A stretch of DNA of 8,384 nt from CALMEH01 sp964548225 (GCA_964548225.1 CAZJQP010000126.1:1-8384); one strand, 5' to 3'. Positions 1 to 6,062 are shown, numbered from the stretch's first letter. Translations and numbers: made by a program. The notes: generated from the letters alone by a model not told the origin.

Positions 1-70
1 ATTCTTAAAACTTTGCGTCTTTGCCACTTTGCGACTTTGCGTTAAAATCTTTAACCTGCACATTTTCAGA
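1..70. repeat. Direct repeat copy 1 (partial palindromic element)
   Basis: These 70 bases recur at 189-258 with a single mismatch (T18 versus G206), an offset of 188 bp. Positions 8-43 hold tandem CTTTGCG units separated by one base, and the rest is a tail ending in CATTTTCAGA. It looks like the right half of the palindromic element seen complete at 112-231; its left half would lie before the window. No gene is seen in 1-318; an open frame at 21-233 is only translated repeat. Confidence 0.9.
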
Positions 71-111
71 CCATTATTATAGAAAACTTATAAAAGTAAA
101 AGATTTTTTTC

Positions 112-231
112 AACGCAAAGACGCAAAGACGCAAAGGCGCAAAGATTTATTGATTATTTGGCTGAAAAATCTTGCGCCGAAACAACAAATTCTTAAAACT
201 TTGCGGCTTTGCCACTTTGCGACTTTGCGTT
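112..231. repeat. Palindromic repeat built from CGCAAAG units
   Basis: The left arm (112-147) is four CGCAAAG units each separated by one base. The right arm (196-231) is four CTTTGCG-like units. The arms are reverse complements at 31 of 36 positions, around a 48-base spacer (148-195). Four of the five mismatches lie at or beside the bases between units. Read as RNA it would form a long imperfect hairpin on either strand. It lies downstream of the pabB stop codon, so it could cap that transcript, but there is no convincing T-tract. It is probably a dispersed intergenic element; no transposase is nearby. Confidence 0.85.
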
Positions 232-258
232 AAAATCTTTAACCTGCACATTTTCAGA
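189..258. repeat. Direct repeat copy 2
   Basis: This is the second copy of the 70-base sequence at 1-70, differing at one position. It includes the right arm of the 112-231 palindrome and a conserved tail at 232-258. Similarity stops sharply after 258. The near identity of the copies suggests recent duplication or ongoing homogenisation. Positions 259-318, up to the pabB stop, show nothing recognisable. Confidence 0.9.
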
Positions 259-318
259 TTGTTATTTTGGAAAGTTGTCTATTTATTGAATTTGCCTGAC
301 TATTTATTTTCAAAAAAC

Positions 319-1890
319 TTAAAATAAAGATTCGGCATTGATTGATTTGAGCAAGGCTTTGGCTTTTATTAAGGTTTCTTCGTATTCTTTTTCCGCGTCG
401 CTGTCAATAACGATGCCGCCGCCGACGTTAAATATGGCGCGATTGTTTTTTATCGTCATTGTTCTGATGGCGACGGACAAATCTGTTAAATGGAAAGTGG
501 AAAATGGAAAATGGAAAATATTTTCTTCGGTATTTTCCGTTTTCCATTTTCCATTTTGCACTGAAAAACCGATTGCGCCCATCGAAAGTCCGCGATTTGC
601 GGTTTCTAATTTATCAATTATCCGCATTGTGCTGATTTTTGGTGCGCCGGTGATTGAACCGCAGGGGAAAACGGCTTTGATGATGTCGGAAAATTTTATG
701 TTTTCGCGCAAATTTCCGTTGATTGTCGAAGTTAAATGAAAAAGCGTCGGATGTTCTTCTAAATCGCAGAGTTTTTCAACTTTTACCGAGCCGAATTCGC
801 AAATTCTGCCAATGTCGTTTCTTAAAAGATCAACAATCATCACGTTTTCGGCGCGGTCTTTTTCGCTTTCGAGCAATTCTTTTTTTAATTTTTCATCTTC
901 CGCTAAAGTTTTTCCTCGCGGGCGTGTTCCTTTTATCGGCGAAGTTGAGATTTCAAAGCCGGAAAAGGCAGAAACACGGTTGTTAGAGGCAGAAACACGA
1001 CTGTTAAGGAGTGTGTCGTCTGATAAAGTTGAAACACACTCCCTAACGGTCGTGTTTCTGCCTTTTTCGGCTTTGAAAAATCTTTCGGGTGAAGCAGAAA
1101 CGACTGTCGAATTTTGTCTTTTAAGAAACGCGGCGAAAGGTGCGGGATGATTTTTTCGTAAATTGTAAAATATTTTTTGAGGTGTGAGATTTTCAGGCAA
1201 TTCGGCGGTGATTTGTTGCGTTAAATTTGTTTGATATGTGTCGCCGCGTCGGATAAATTCTTTGATTTCTTCGATTTTTTCGAGATATTCGGCGCGTGTA
1301 AAGTTTGATTTTATCTGTGATTTCGCAGAATTGCGGAAATTTGCGGAAAATTTTTGGGTTAAAAGTTTGGATTTTATTTCACCGAAACGATTTTCATTGC
1401 CAATAAGATGAGTTTTTTTCGCGTTATAATTATGAATAATCAAAGAATCAAAAAGTGCCAGAAATAAATCAGGTTCGTCGGATGAATGACGCGATTTGAT
1501 TCGATTTATTTTCAAACCGAATTCGTAAGACATCGTAAAAAACGCGAATAATTTATCATCGGCGAGCTTTTTATCGAGAAATTTGAGGGTTTTTTCATAA
1601 TTATCATCGGAAATTTCAAAAACTTCGAGCGGTTTTATGCCGGCAATCAAAAATTTTGAGTCAAGATGCGACACGCCGCAGCTGTCAAGCAGACAAACTT
1701 GTTCGTTTTCGCTGATTTTAAGCAGAGCCGTAACCAATTTGTCGGCGGAAATTTCGAGTTCTTGCACATTTCGGATTTTAACACGAAAAATTATATTTGG
1801 TCTTTCGTCTTTGGGCTTCGGTTTTTGTAATTTTTTTTGAAAACAAGTGAAATAACTAACCCCAAAAACCAAAAACCAAAAGCCGAACAA
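319..1890 (-). CDS. pabB: Aminodeoxychorismate synthase component I
   Basis: PabB makes 4-amino-4-deoxychorismate from chorismate and ammonia, the first step toward p-aminobenzoate and folate, in the cytosol; PabA usually supplies the ammonia and is not in this window. The chorismate-binding domain spans roughly residues 200-515. It has PIKGTRPRG at 318-326, where Lys320 is the PabB-type catalytic lysine (anthranilate synthase has PIAGT), then DRAENVMIVDLLRNDIGR (345-362) and GSITGAPK (411-418). There is no fused glutaminase or PabC domain. Residues about 276-311 and 445-469 are extra loops encoded by palindromic repeats. The longest frame opens with TTG at 1890, but residues 1-30 are largely translated repeat. 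GTG at 1767 (482 residues, followed by QELEISADKL) is the more natural start, although neither has a good ribosome-binding site. The function is confident; the start is not. Confidence 0.92.
   Translation of the reverse strand: MFGFWFLVFGVSYFTCFQKKLQKPKPKDERPNIIFRVKIRNVQELEISADKLVTALLKISENEQVCLLDSCGVSHLDSKFLIAGIKPLEVFEISDDNYEKTLKFLDKKLADDKLFAFFTMSYEFGLKINRIKSRHSSDEPDLFLALFDSLIIHNYNAKKTHLIGNENRFGEIKSKLLTQKFSANFRNSAKSQIKSNFTRAEYLEKIEEIKEFIRRGDTYQTNLTQQITAELPENLTPQKIFYNLRKNHPAPFAAFLKRQNSTVVSASPERFFKAEKGRNTTVRECVSTLSDDTLLNSRVSASNNRVSAFSGFEISTSPIKGTRPRGKTLAEDEKLKKELLESEKDRAENVMIVDLLRNDIGRICEFGSVKVEKLCDLEEHPTLFHLTSTINGNLRENIKFSDIIKAVFPCGSITGAPKISTMRIIDKLETANRGLSMGAIGFSVQNGKWKTENTEENIFHFPFSTFHLTDLSVAIRTMTIKNNRAIFNVGGGIVIDSDAEKEYEETLIKAKALLKSINAESLF
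491..560. repeat. In-frame palindrome of GGAAAAT units inside pabB
   Basis: The left arm (491-520) and right arm (531-560) are reverse complements at 27 of 30 positions, with a 10-base loop. The arms are runs of TGGAAAA-like units. In pabB the element encodes residues about 445-469, between GAIGFSV and DLSVAIRTM. Those two segments are nearly adjacent in ordinary PabB proteins, so this is an in-frame insertion in a surface loop near the C-terminus. Confidence 0.85.
955..1074. repeat. In-frame palindrome with internal tandem duplication inside pabB
   Basis: The inner arms 988-1016 and 1034-1062 are reverse complements at 27 of 29 positions around a 17-base loop. The outer part 955-978 also matches the complement of 1051-1074 with one mismatch, because the left arm carries a 21-base tandem duplication (966-986 and 987-1007, seven codons each). 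The whole element is 120 bases, or 40 codons. In pabB it gives residues about 276-311, between SPERFFKAE and the catalytic PIKGT segment. Its sequence is unrelated to the repeat at 491-560. Confidence 0.88.
1806..1885. repeat. Imperfect palindrome with CCAAAAA tandem units at the pabB 5' end
   Basis: Positions 1863-1885 carry CCAAAAA-type units. They are an imperfect reverse complement of 1806-1827 (about 18 of 23 positions with one gap). On the minus strand this would be read as FGFWFLVFG and, further on, PKPKDER at the start of the longest pabB frame. The low complexity and repeat nature argue that this part is not original PabB sequence. Confidence 0.6.
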
Positions 1891-1898
1891 AATTTCAC

Positions 1899-1927
1899 TT
1901 CACATAAAATTTGTTTTAGCGTAAGAT
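1899..1927 (+). promoter_or_regulatory. Predicted sigma70-type promoter of the permease gene
   Basis: TTCACA (1899-1904, five of six consensus bases) is followed after 17 bases by TAAGAT (1922-1927, four of six). Transcription would start near 1934, leaving a leader of about 28 bases before the permease ATG. The site overlaps almost fully with the predicted minus-strand promoter, and GATGT-GA-ACATC (1925-1936) forms a small palindrome across its -10 region, a possible operator. This is a prediction from consensus matching only. Confidence 0.45.
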
Positions 1928-1932
1928 GTGAA
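1904..1932 (-). promoter_or_regulatory. Predicted sigma70-type promoter of pabB
   Basis: On the minus strand TTCACA (complement of 1927-1932) is followed after 17 bases by TTTTAT (complement of 1904-1909). Transcription would begin near 1897. That gives only about 7 bases before the TTG at 1890, but about 130 bases before the GTG at 1767. Each promoter's -35 overlaps or abuts the other's -10, so the two polymerases should exclude each other. Consensus-based prediction. Confidence 0.38.
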
Positions 1933-1961
1933 CATCTTTCTTTCCCCGAATCATAAAAAAT

Positions 1962-3500
1962 ATGTCAGAAAACAATTTAACTTTAGTTCGCGGTTTAGGT
2001 TTGGTGGCGGCGATTTCAATTATTATCGGCAATGTCATCGGCACGGGAGTTTTTCTGAAAGCGCGTGTTATGACGTGCAATCTCGGCTCGCCCGAATATG
2101 TTTTGCTGGCGTGGGTTGCCGCCGGATTGCTTTCGCTTGCAGGTGCGTTGACTTATGCCGAACTTTCCGCGATGAAACCCGAAGCCGGCGGCGAATACAT
2201 CTTTTTACGCGACGCTTACGGGCGCGTTTCGAGTTTTTTATATGGTTGGATGCAGATTTTTATTGCTAAAACCGGCTCACAAGCCGCCGTTGCCGTAGCT
2301 TTTACAATCGGTTTGAACGATTTTCTCGGCGGCGGTTTGAAACAAACTTTATACAAAACCGATCTTTTAGGATTTTCATACGAACTAACATCTTTGCAAC
2401 TAATTGCAGTGATGATAATTATAATTTTTACAACGATAAATTGTGCATCTGTTGTTTTGAGCGGACAAATTGCCACTTTTCTGACATTTGTCAAAATATT
2501 TTTGATCATTTTCGTCGCGCTCGGTGCATTTTTATTTGTAACGGGCGGAAATTTCGGAAATTTTTCTTTGATGAACACCGGCGGAACCTGCGAAGGTGTC
2601 GCGGACGGCGTAAAATATGGCTCGGCTTCCTATTCATTTATCGCAGGTTTCGGCGCGGCAATGCTCGGTGCGCTTTGGGGTTATGACGGTTGGAATAATT
2701 TATCGCTCGTCGCGGGCGAAATCAAAAAGCCGGAAAAAAATATCCCGCTCGCGCTTATCGGCGGCACGATTGCGATTATCTTTTTATATGTTTTCGCCCA
2801 CATTGCTTATTATTACGTTTTAGACCCGACGGCGATTGCTTCCGTATCGAAAGATTCGTCGGTTGCAAAAGTTGTCGTTTCAAAATTTTTCGGCGGCGAC
2901 ATTCAAACATTTGCCACAGGTTTTGCAGTTTCGGTTTTTACAATCGGTTTGATGCTTTCATCAATCGGAACACTTCATACTTCGATTTTGACAGGTGCGC
3001 GTGTGCCATATGCAATGGCGAAAGACGGCGTAATGTTTAAACCGATGGGAAAATTGTCGGAAGGCACACGAGTTCCGGTTATTGCGCTTATCGTGCAGGG
3101 AATTTGGGCTTCGGTTCTTGCGCTTTCCGGCTCGTTCGATACTTTGACCGATTATGTGATTTTCGGTTCGTGGATTTTTTACGCTTTAGCGACTTCGACG
3201 ATTTTTGTTTTCCGCAGACGTTATCCCGATGCCGTCAGACCTTACAGAGCTTTCGGTTATCCGGTCGTTCCTATCTTGTTTTTGCTCGTCGCGGGATTTC
3301 TTTTGTTCAGCACTGTCAGAACCGATTATTATCAAGTCTTGGAAAATCTCGGAAAATTAACCGATCCGAGCCTTTTCAGACAAATTTTTACCGTTATCAC
3401 CGCGCCTTCAATTGCGGGAATTATCTTGATTTTAATCGGATTGCCAATTTATTATTATCTAACGAAGGAAAACCAAACAAATTTTGATTCGGAAAAATAA
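1962..3500 (+). CDS. APC-superfamily amino acid permease
   Basis: A 512-residue integral inner-membrane protein with about 12 hydrophobic segments, belonging to the amino acid-polyamine-organocation superfamily. The unwound helix 1 motif GNVIGTGVF (23-31) normally binds the substrate amino and carboxyl groups. The helix 6 region GYDGWNNLS (240-248) followed by GEIKKPEKNIP (252-262) and the late RPYRAFGYPVVP (426-437) resemble the LAT/SteT/cationic amino acid transporter branch. The substrate cannot be read from the sequence. The C-terminal part has a polar loop at about 451-474 and a final helix near 480-500. The start ATG has no clear Shine-Dalgarno sequence, but the predicted promoter lies just upstream. 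A PilZ gene begins 4 nt after its stop, so the two are probably co-transcribed. Confidence 0.9.
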   Translation: MSENNLTLVRGLGLVAAISIIIGNVIGTGVFLKARVMTCNLGSPEYVLLAWVAAGLLSLAGALTYAELSAMKPEAGGEYIFLRDAYGRVSSFLYGWMQIFIAKTGSQAAVAVAFTIGLNDFLGGGLKQTLYKTDLLGFSYELTSLQLIAVMIIIIFTTINCASVVLSGQIATFLTFVKIFLIIFVALGAFLFVTGGNFGNFSLMNTGGTCEGVADGVKYGSASYSFIAGFGAAMLGALWGYDGWNNLSLVAGEIKKPEKNIPLALIGGTIAIIFLYVFAHIAYYYVLDPTAIASVSKDSSVAKVVVSKFFGGDIQTFATGFAVSVFTIGLMLSSIGTLHTSILTGARVPYAMAKDGVMFKPMGKLSEGTRVPVIALIVQGIWASVLALSGSFDTLTDYVIFGSWIFYALATSTIFVFRRRYPDAVRPYRAFGYPVVPILFLLVAGFLLFSTVRTDYYQVLENLGKLTDPSLFRQIFTVITAPSIAGIILILIGLPIYYYLTKENQTNFDSEK

Positions 3501-3504
3501 ATAA

Positions 3505-3840
3505 ATGGCAATTACTGATAGAAGAAGCGGACGCGACAGACGAAATATCGAACGATTCAAGGTAAATATCGAGATCGAATGGGAAGGACTTGTCGGCAAG
3601 AAAAACGGCGCAATTAGTGATATTTCAACAGCCGGTTGTTTTATACTTTGCTCCGGCGAAGTCGAAGATACCGAAACAGTCAAGATTTATTTTCCGCTTA
3701 CCGACGGCAGACGCATCGAATTTTGGGGCGAAGTCGTCAATCACGTCTATGAAATCGGTTTTGCAATTAGATTTATTGATTTGTCTGACGCGCAAAAAGA
3801 TTTTTTGGAGAAATTTGTTGACACGCTTCGTGAAGATTGA
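3505..3840 (+). CDS. PilZ domain protein, probable c-di-GMP receptor
   Basis: A 111-residue soluble protein consisting of little more than one PilZ domain. The two c-di-GMP binding signatures are visible: an arginine-rich N-terminus with RNIER (Arg13 and Arg17, RxxxR) and DISTAG (39-44, D/NxSxxG). The beta-rich remainder and a C-terminal helix ending at residue 111 fit a stand-alone PilZ protein. Such proteins bind c-di-GMP and alter motility, secretion or exopolysaccharide machinery through a partner, which is not identifiable here. It begins 4 nt after the permease stop with no clear ribosome-binding site, so it probably depends on the permease transcript and perhaps on translational coupling. 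A strong hairpin follows its stop codon. Confidence 0.88.
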   Translation: MAITDRRSGRDRRNIERFKVNIEIEWEGLVGKKNGAISDISTAGCFILCSGEVEDTETVKIYFPLTDGRRIEFWGEVVNHVYEIGFAIRFIDLSDAQKDFLEKFVDTLRED

Positions 3841-3846
3841 GTTTTT

Positions 3847-3916
3847 GACGATAAGAAGAAGGGACGGAACGGCTTGGGAAAAACTCTCAGTCGCGCCGTC
3901 TCTTCGTTTTATCGTC
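3847..3916. terminator. Bidirectional terminator hairpin between PilZ gene and murE
   Basis: The arms 3847-3867 and 3896-3916 are reverse complements at 18 of 21 positions around a 28-base spacer. The hairpin starts 6 bases after the PilZ stop and ends 9 bases before the murE stop, the expected place for a shared terminator of convergent genes. T-rich stretches follow on both sides, though they are interrupted. A dispersed repeat that also terminates is possible. Confidence 0.6.
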
Positions 3917-3925
3917 TTTCGTGCC

Positions 3926-5416
3926 TTAATCTTCTTTTAATTTTTCCAACGCTTCGCGGGCAATTTCGCGGTCGTCGAAATGAAATTTGTCGTTACCGAT
4001 GATTTGGTAAGTTTCGTGTCCTTTGCCGCAGATAAGGACGACATCGTTCGGCTTCGCTTTTGAGATTGCCTGATGAATTGCCTCACGCCGGTCGGAAATT
4101 GAAAGATATGGACAGTTTGATTTTTTTATTCCAACTTCAATTTCTTCGATGATTTTCAGCGGGTTTTCCGTGCGCGGATTGTCGGAGGTTACGATAATTA
4201 AATCGGAATGTTTGCCCGCGACTTCGCCCATCGGAGCGCGTTTAGTTTTATCTCTGTCGCCGCCACAGCCGAAAACTGTGATAATTCTGCCGTTGGTTAA
4301 ATCTTTAGCGGTTTTGAGCGTGTTCAAAAGCGCGTCGTCCGAATGCGCGTAATCAACGACAACGGCAAAATCTCCGTCGTGAGAAACTCGTTCAAAACGT
4401 CCGGGTGCGCCGACGCAGGTGCTTAAACCTTTAACGATTTTGTCCAAATCAAAACCTAATTCGAGCGCGGCAGAAGTTGCCGCAAGCATATTGTAAACGT
4501 GCGGTTTGCCGACAAGAGGCGAGATAATCTGTCGCTCGCCATTTGGAGTCTTGAGTAAAAAAGATGTGCCTTTGATTAACGAAACCTCGATGTTTTCCGC
4601 CGTTAAATCCGCCGCACCGTTTTGCGAAAAGGTCAAAACCTTCTGACCATTTGAGCGTAAATCATTTGCCAATTTCGCGCCCCATTCATCATCAATATTT
4701 ATGACCGAAGACACAGGTTTTTCGCCAATCCTGCCGTCAAACAATTTCTTTTTCGCGTCGAAATAATTTTCCATCGTCAAATGATAATCAAGATGGTCGC
4801 GTGTTAAATTCGCAAAAATCGCCACTTTAAATCTCAACCAATCGCAACGATGCAAATCAATCGCTTGCGAAGAAGTTTCCATCACGGCGGTTGTGCAACC
4901 TTCGTCAACCGCTTCGCGCAAAAATTTGTTTGTGTCAGAGGCTTCGGGCGTTGTCCGCACGGCTTCTTCCGATTTTTCGCCGATTCGGTATTCGACCGTT
5001 GTCAACATTGCCGCTTTCTCGTTATTTGCTTCGGCTAAAGCAAAGCAAAGATACGTTGTTGTCGTTTTGCCGTTCGTTCCCGTAATGCCAACCAATTTCA
5101 AATCGTGCGACGGATTTCCATAAATTACGGACGCGGCTTTGGCAAGTGCGGAACGCGCATCAGAAACTTTGAGCCACGCGCCCTGAAAATCTTCGGGCGC
5201 GTCTAATTCGCTGATGATTCCGCTTGCGCCGCGCCGCATCACGTCTTCGACAAAACGATGTCCGTCCATTGTCAACCCGCGCACGGCAACAAAAAGCGAA
5301 CCTGTTTTTGCTTGACGCGAATCGTGCGTTACACCGGAAACTTCTTTACCGGCATCGCCGTAAAATTCGGCATCTATTTTGTCGGCAACTTCTTTGGCTG
5401 ATAAATATTGAGTCAT
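3926..5416 (-). CDS. murE: UDP-MurNAc-tripeptide synthetase (meso-diaminopimelate ligase)
   Basis: MurE joins the third amino acid to UDP-MurNAc-L-Ala-D-Glu in the cytosol, using ATP, during peptidoglycan synthesis. With the chosen start it has 496 residues, normal for the family. The N-terminal UDP-binding domain (about 1-100) contains HDSRQAKTGSLFVAVRG. The central ATPase domain has the P-loop GTNGKTTTT (113-121), NLTRDHLDYH (203-212) and AKKKLF (221-226), which holds the lysine expected to be carbamylated. The C-terminal domain has DNPRTENP (412-419); DNPR marks use of meso-diaminopimelate rather than lysine. The frame stays open to an ATG at 5479, but ATG 5416 is chosen because MTQYLSAKEV matches a normal MurE beginning and a TATAAT lies inside the would-be extension. 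The gene stands apart from other mur or division genes here. Confidence 0.95.
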   Translation of the reverse strand: MTQYLSAKEVADKIDAEFYGDAGKEVSGVTHDSRQAKTGSLFVAVRGLTMDGHRFVEDVMRRGASGIISELDAPEDFQGAWLKVSDARSALAKAASVIYGNPSHDLKLVGITGTNGKTTTTYLCFALAEANNEKAAMLTTVEYRIGEKSEEAVRTTPEASDTNKFLREAVDEGCTTAVMETSSQAIDLHRCDWLRFKVAIFANLTRDHLDYHLTMENYFDAKKKLFDGRIGEKPVSSVINIDDEWGAKLANDLRSNGQKVLTFSQNGAADLTAENIEVSLIKGTSFLLKTPNGERQIISPLVGKPHVYNMLAATSAALELGFDLDKIVKGLSTCVGAPGRFERVSHDGDFAVVVDYAHSDDALLNTLKTAKDLTNGRIITVFGCGGDRDKTKRAPMGEVAGKHSDLIIVTSDNPRTENPLKIIEEIEVGIKKSNCPYLSISDRREAIHQAISKAKPNDVVLICGKGHETYQIIGNDKFHFDDREIAREALEKLKED

Positions 5417-5434
5417 AAATTTTAAACAATTCGG

Positions 5435-5463
5435 ATTATACGATTTTGGCGCAAGTTTGCGAA
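5435..5463 (-). promoter_or_regulatory. Predicted sigma70-type promoter of murE
   Basis: On the minus strand TTCGCA (complement of 5458-5463, four of six) is followed after 17 bases by a perfect TATAAT (complement of 5435-5440). Transcription would start near 5428, about 12 bases before the murE ATG at 5416. This supports 5416 over the upstream ATG at 5479, which the promoter would not include. Consensus-based prediction. Confidence 0.55.
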
Positions 5464-5470
5464 ATGAGCT

Positions 5471-5761
5471 ATGATTCAAGTAGTAGTAAAAATGAATTTC
5501 ATCAAAATTATTTTAATTGTTATCGGAATACTTACGCTTTTTGTTGCCGGTTACTGGCTGATTGGGATAATTTCGGCAGTTTTTTGGCTTCTGCTCGTTG
5601 CCGGAATTGTCGGCGCAATCGGTTACGGAGGCTATAAATTGTTTTTTGAAAAAGATAAAGCGAAAGCTCAAATTGAAGATAAAACACCGATTGCGATTGC
5701 CGATTTGAAAGATGCCGATCGCGCTTTGGAAGAATATAAGCGCAAATATTTGCCGAAATAG
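5471..5761 (+). CDS. Small hypothetical membrane protein
   Basis: I do not recognise this 96-residue protein. It has a strongly hydrophobic stretch from about residue 10 to 56, likely two closely spaced membrane helices joined near GYWLIG, with glycines and small residues in the second. A charged C-terminal part follows (FFEKDKAKAQIEDK, then DADRALEEYKRKYLPK), probably a cytoplasmic amphipathic helix. ATG at 5492 (MNFIKIILIV, 89 residues) is an equally good start; neither has a clear ribosome-binding site. It is divergent from murE, separated by 54 bases, and is followed by the tRNA-Leu gene. It lacks catalytic motifs, so a structural, accessory or envelope-associated role is only a guess. 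Intact frame, sensible composition and bounded ends make it probably real. Confidence 0.68.
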   Translation: MIQVVVKMNFIKIILIVIGILTLFVAGYWLIGIISAVFWLLLVAGIVGAIGYGGYKLFFEKDKAKAQIEDKTPIAIADLKDADRALEEYKRKYLPK

Positions 5762-5780
5762 AAATAATTCGTTAGATTTT

Positions 5781-5817
5781 TAATTTGCATAATTTTTAAG
5801 CGGAATTATGCAAATTA
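5781..5817. promoter_or_regulatory. Perfect 14-bp inverted repeat before tRNA-Leu
   Basis: TAATTTGCATAATT (5781-5794) and AATTATGCAAATTA (5804-5817) are exact reverse complements around a 9-base loop, ending 5 bases before the tRNA. It could terminate transcription from the small membrane protein gene, although no T-tract follows, or be an operator overlapping the tRNA promoter (TTGCAT 5785-5790 could be a -35). The symmetry is certain; the role is not. Confidence 0.5.
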
Positions 5818-5822
5818 GCTTT

Positions 5823-5907
5823 GCTGAGATGGCGTAATTGGTAGCCGCGCTGGTCTTAGGAGCCAGTGCCGAAAGGCGTGCGAGTTCGAGTCTCGCTCTC
5901 AGCACCA
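5823..5907 (+). tRNA. tRNA-Leu, anticodon UAG
   Basis: An 85-base class II tRNA. The acceptor stem GCTGAGA (5823-5829) pairs with TCTCAGC, followed by discriminator A and an encoded CCA (5905-5907). The anticodon stem-loop is CTGGT-CTTAGGA-GCCAG, with anticodon TAG at 5857-5859, which reads CUA and by wobble other CUN leucine codons. A long variable arm (TGCC-GAAA-GGCG core) and the T arm GCGAG-TTCGAGT-CTCGC complete the leucine-type structure. The T31-G39 pair is a wobble. It lies alone between the small membrane protein gene and tig. Confidence 0.96.
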
Positions 5908-5915
5908 GAAATAAT

Positions 5916-5991
5916 TCAACCGCGAAAGACACGCAAAGATGCGAAAAAAATCAAAAGTAATTTCGTGCTTTTTCGTGTCTTTCGCGGTTGA
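5916..5991. repeat. Palindromic repeat just after tRNA-Leu
   Basis: The arms 5916-5946 and 5961-5991 are reverse complements at 26 of 31 positions, the outer 18 perfectly, around a 14-base loop. It contains CGCGAAAGACACGCAAAG and so resembles the CGCAAAG family near the window start. It begins 8 bases after the tRNA CCA. It could protect or end the tRNA precursor, but a better terminator follows at 6042-6062. Confidence 0.85.
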
Positions 5992-6041
5992 AAAAAGTCG
6001 AATTCGACATTTCCAACCAAGTTAGATATTCTTTTCTTATA

Positions 6042-6062
6042 CCGATTTTATCGGATTTTTTT
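6042..6062 (+). terminator. Small rho-independent terminator
   Basis: CCGAT (6042-6046) pairs with ATCGG (6050-6054) across a TTT loop and is followed by A and seven T residues (6056-6062). The short stem and T-run fit an intrinsic terminator of the tRNA-Leu transcript. The stem is only five pairs, so efficiency may be modest. Confidence 0.5.

Noticed and set aside
112..231. Possible CRISPR array
   Set aside because: The units are 7-8 bases long with one-base gaps and the arms are inverted. There are no 25-40 base direct repeats with unique spacers and no cas genes.
21..233. 70-residue open reading frame
   Set aside because: It is the translation of the tandem CGCAAAG palindromes, with no independent coding evidence.
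812..1150. Plus-strand open frames opposite pabB
   Set aside because: They lie antisense to a gene with clear PabB motifs and have repeat-driven, low-complexity translations.
319..1890. Anthranilate synthase (trpE) instead of pabB
   Set aside because: The motif is PIKGT with lysine, characteristic of PabB; TrpE has alanine there. No trp genes are adjacent.
1900..1931. CRP-type binding site from TCACA and TGTGA
   Set aside because: The half-sites are in the wrong order and spacing for the TGTGA-N6-TCACA consensus.
5417..5479. Longer MurE starting at ATG 5479
   Set aside because: The extra 21 residues do not look like MurE, and the only good murE promoter has its perfect TATAAT inside this segment, so the message would start downstream of that ATG.
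5823..5991. Genomic island boundary at the tRNA-Leu 3' end
   Set aside because: No integrase, no duplicated tRNA 3' end and only housekeeping genes follow.
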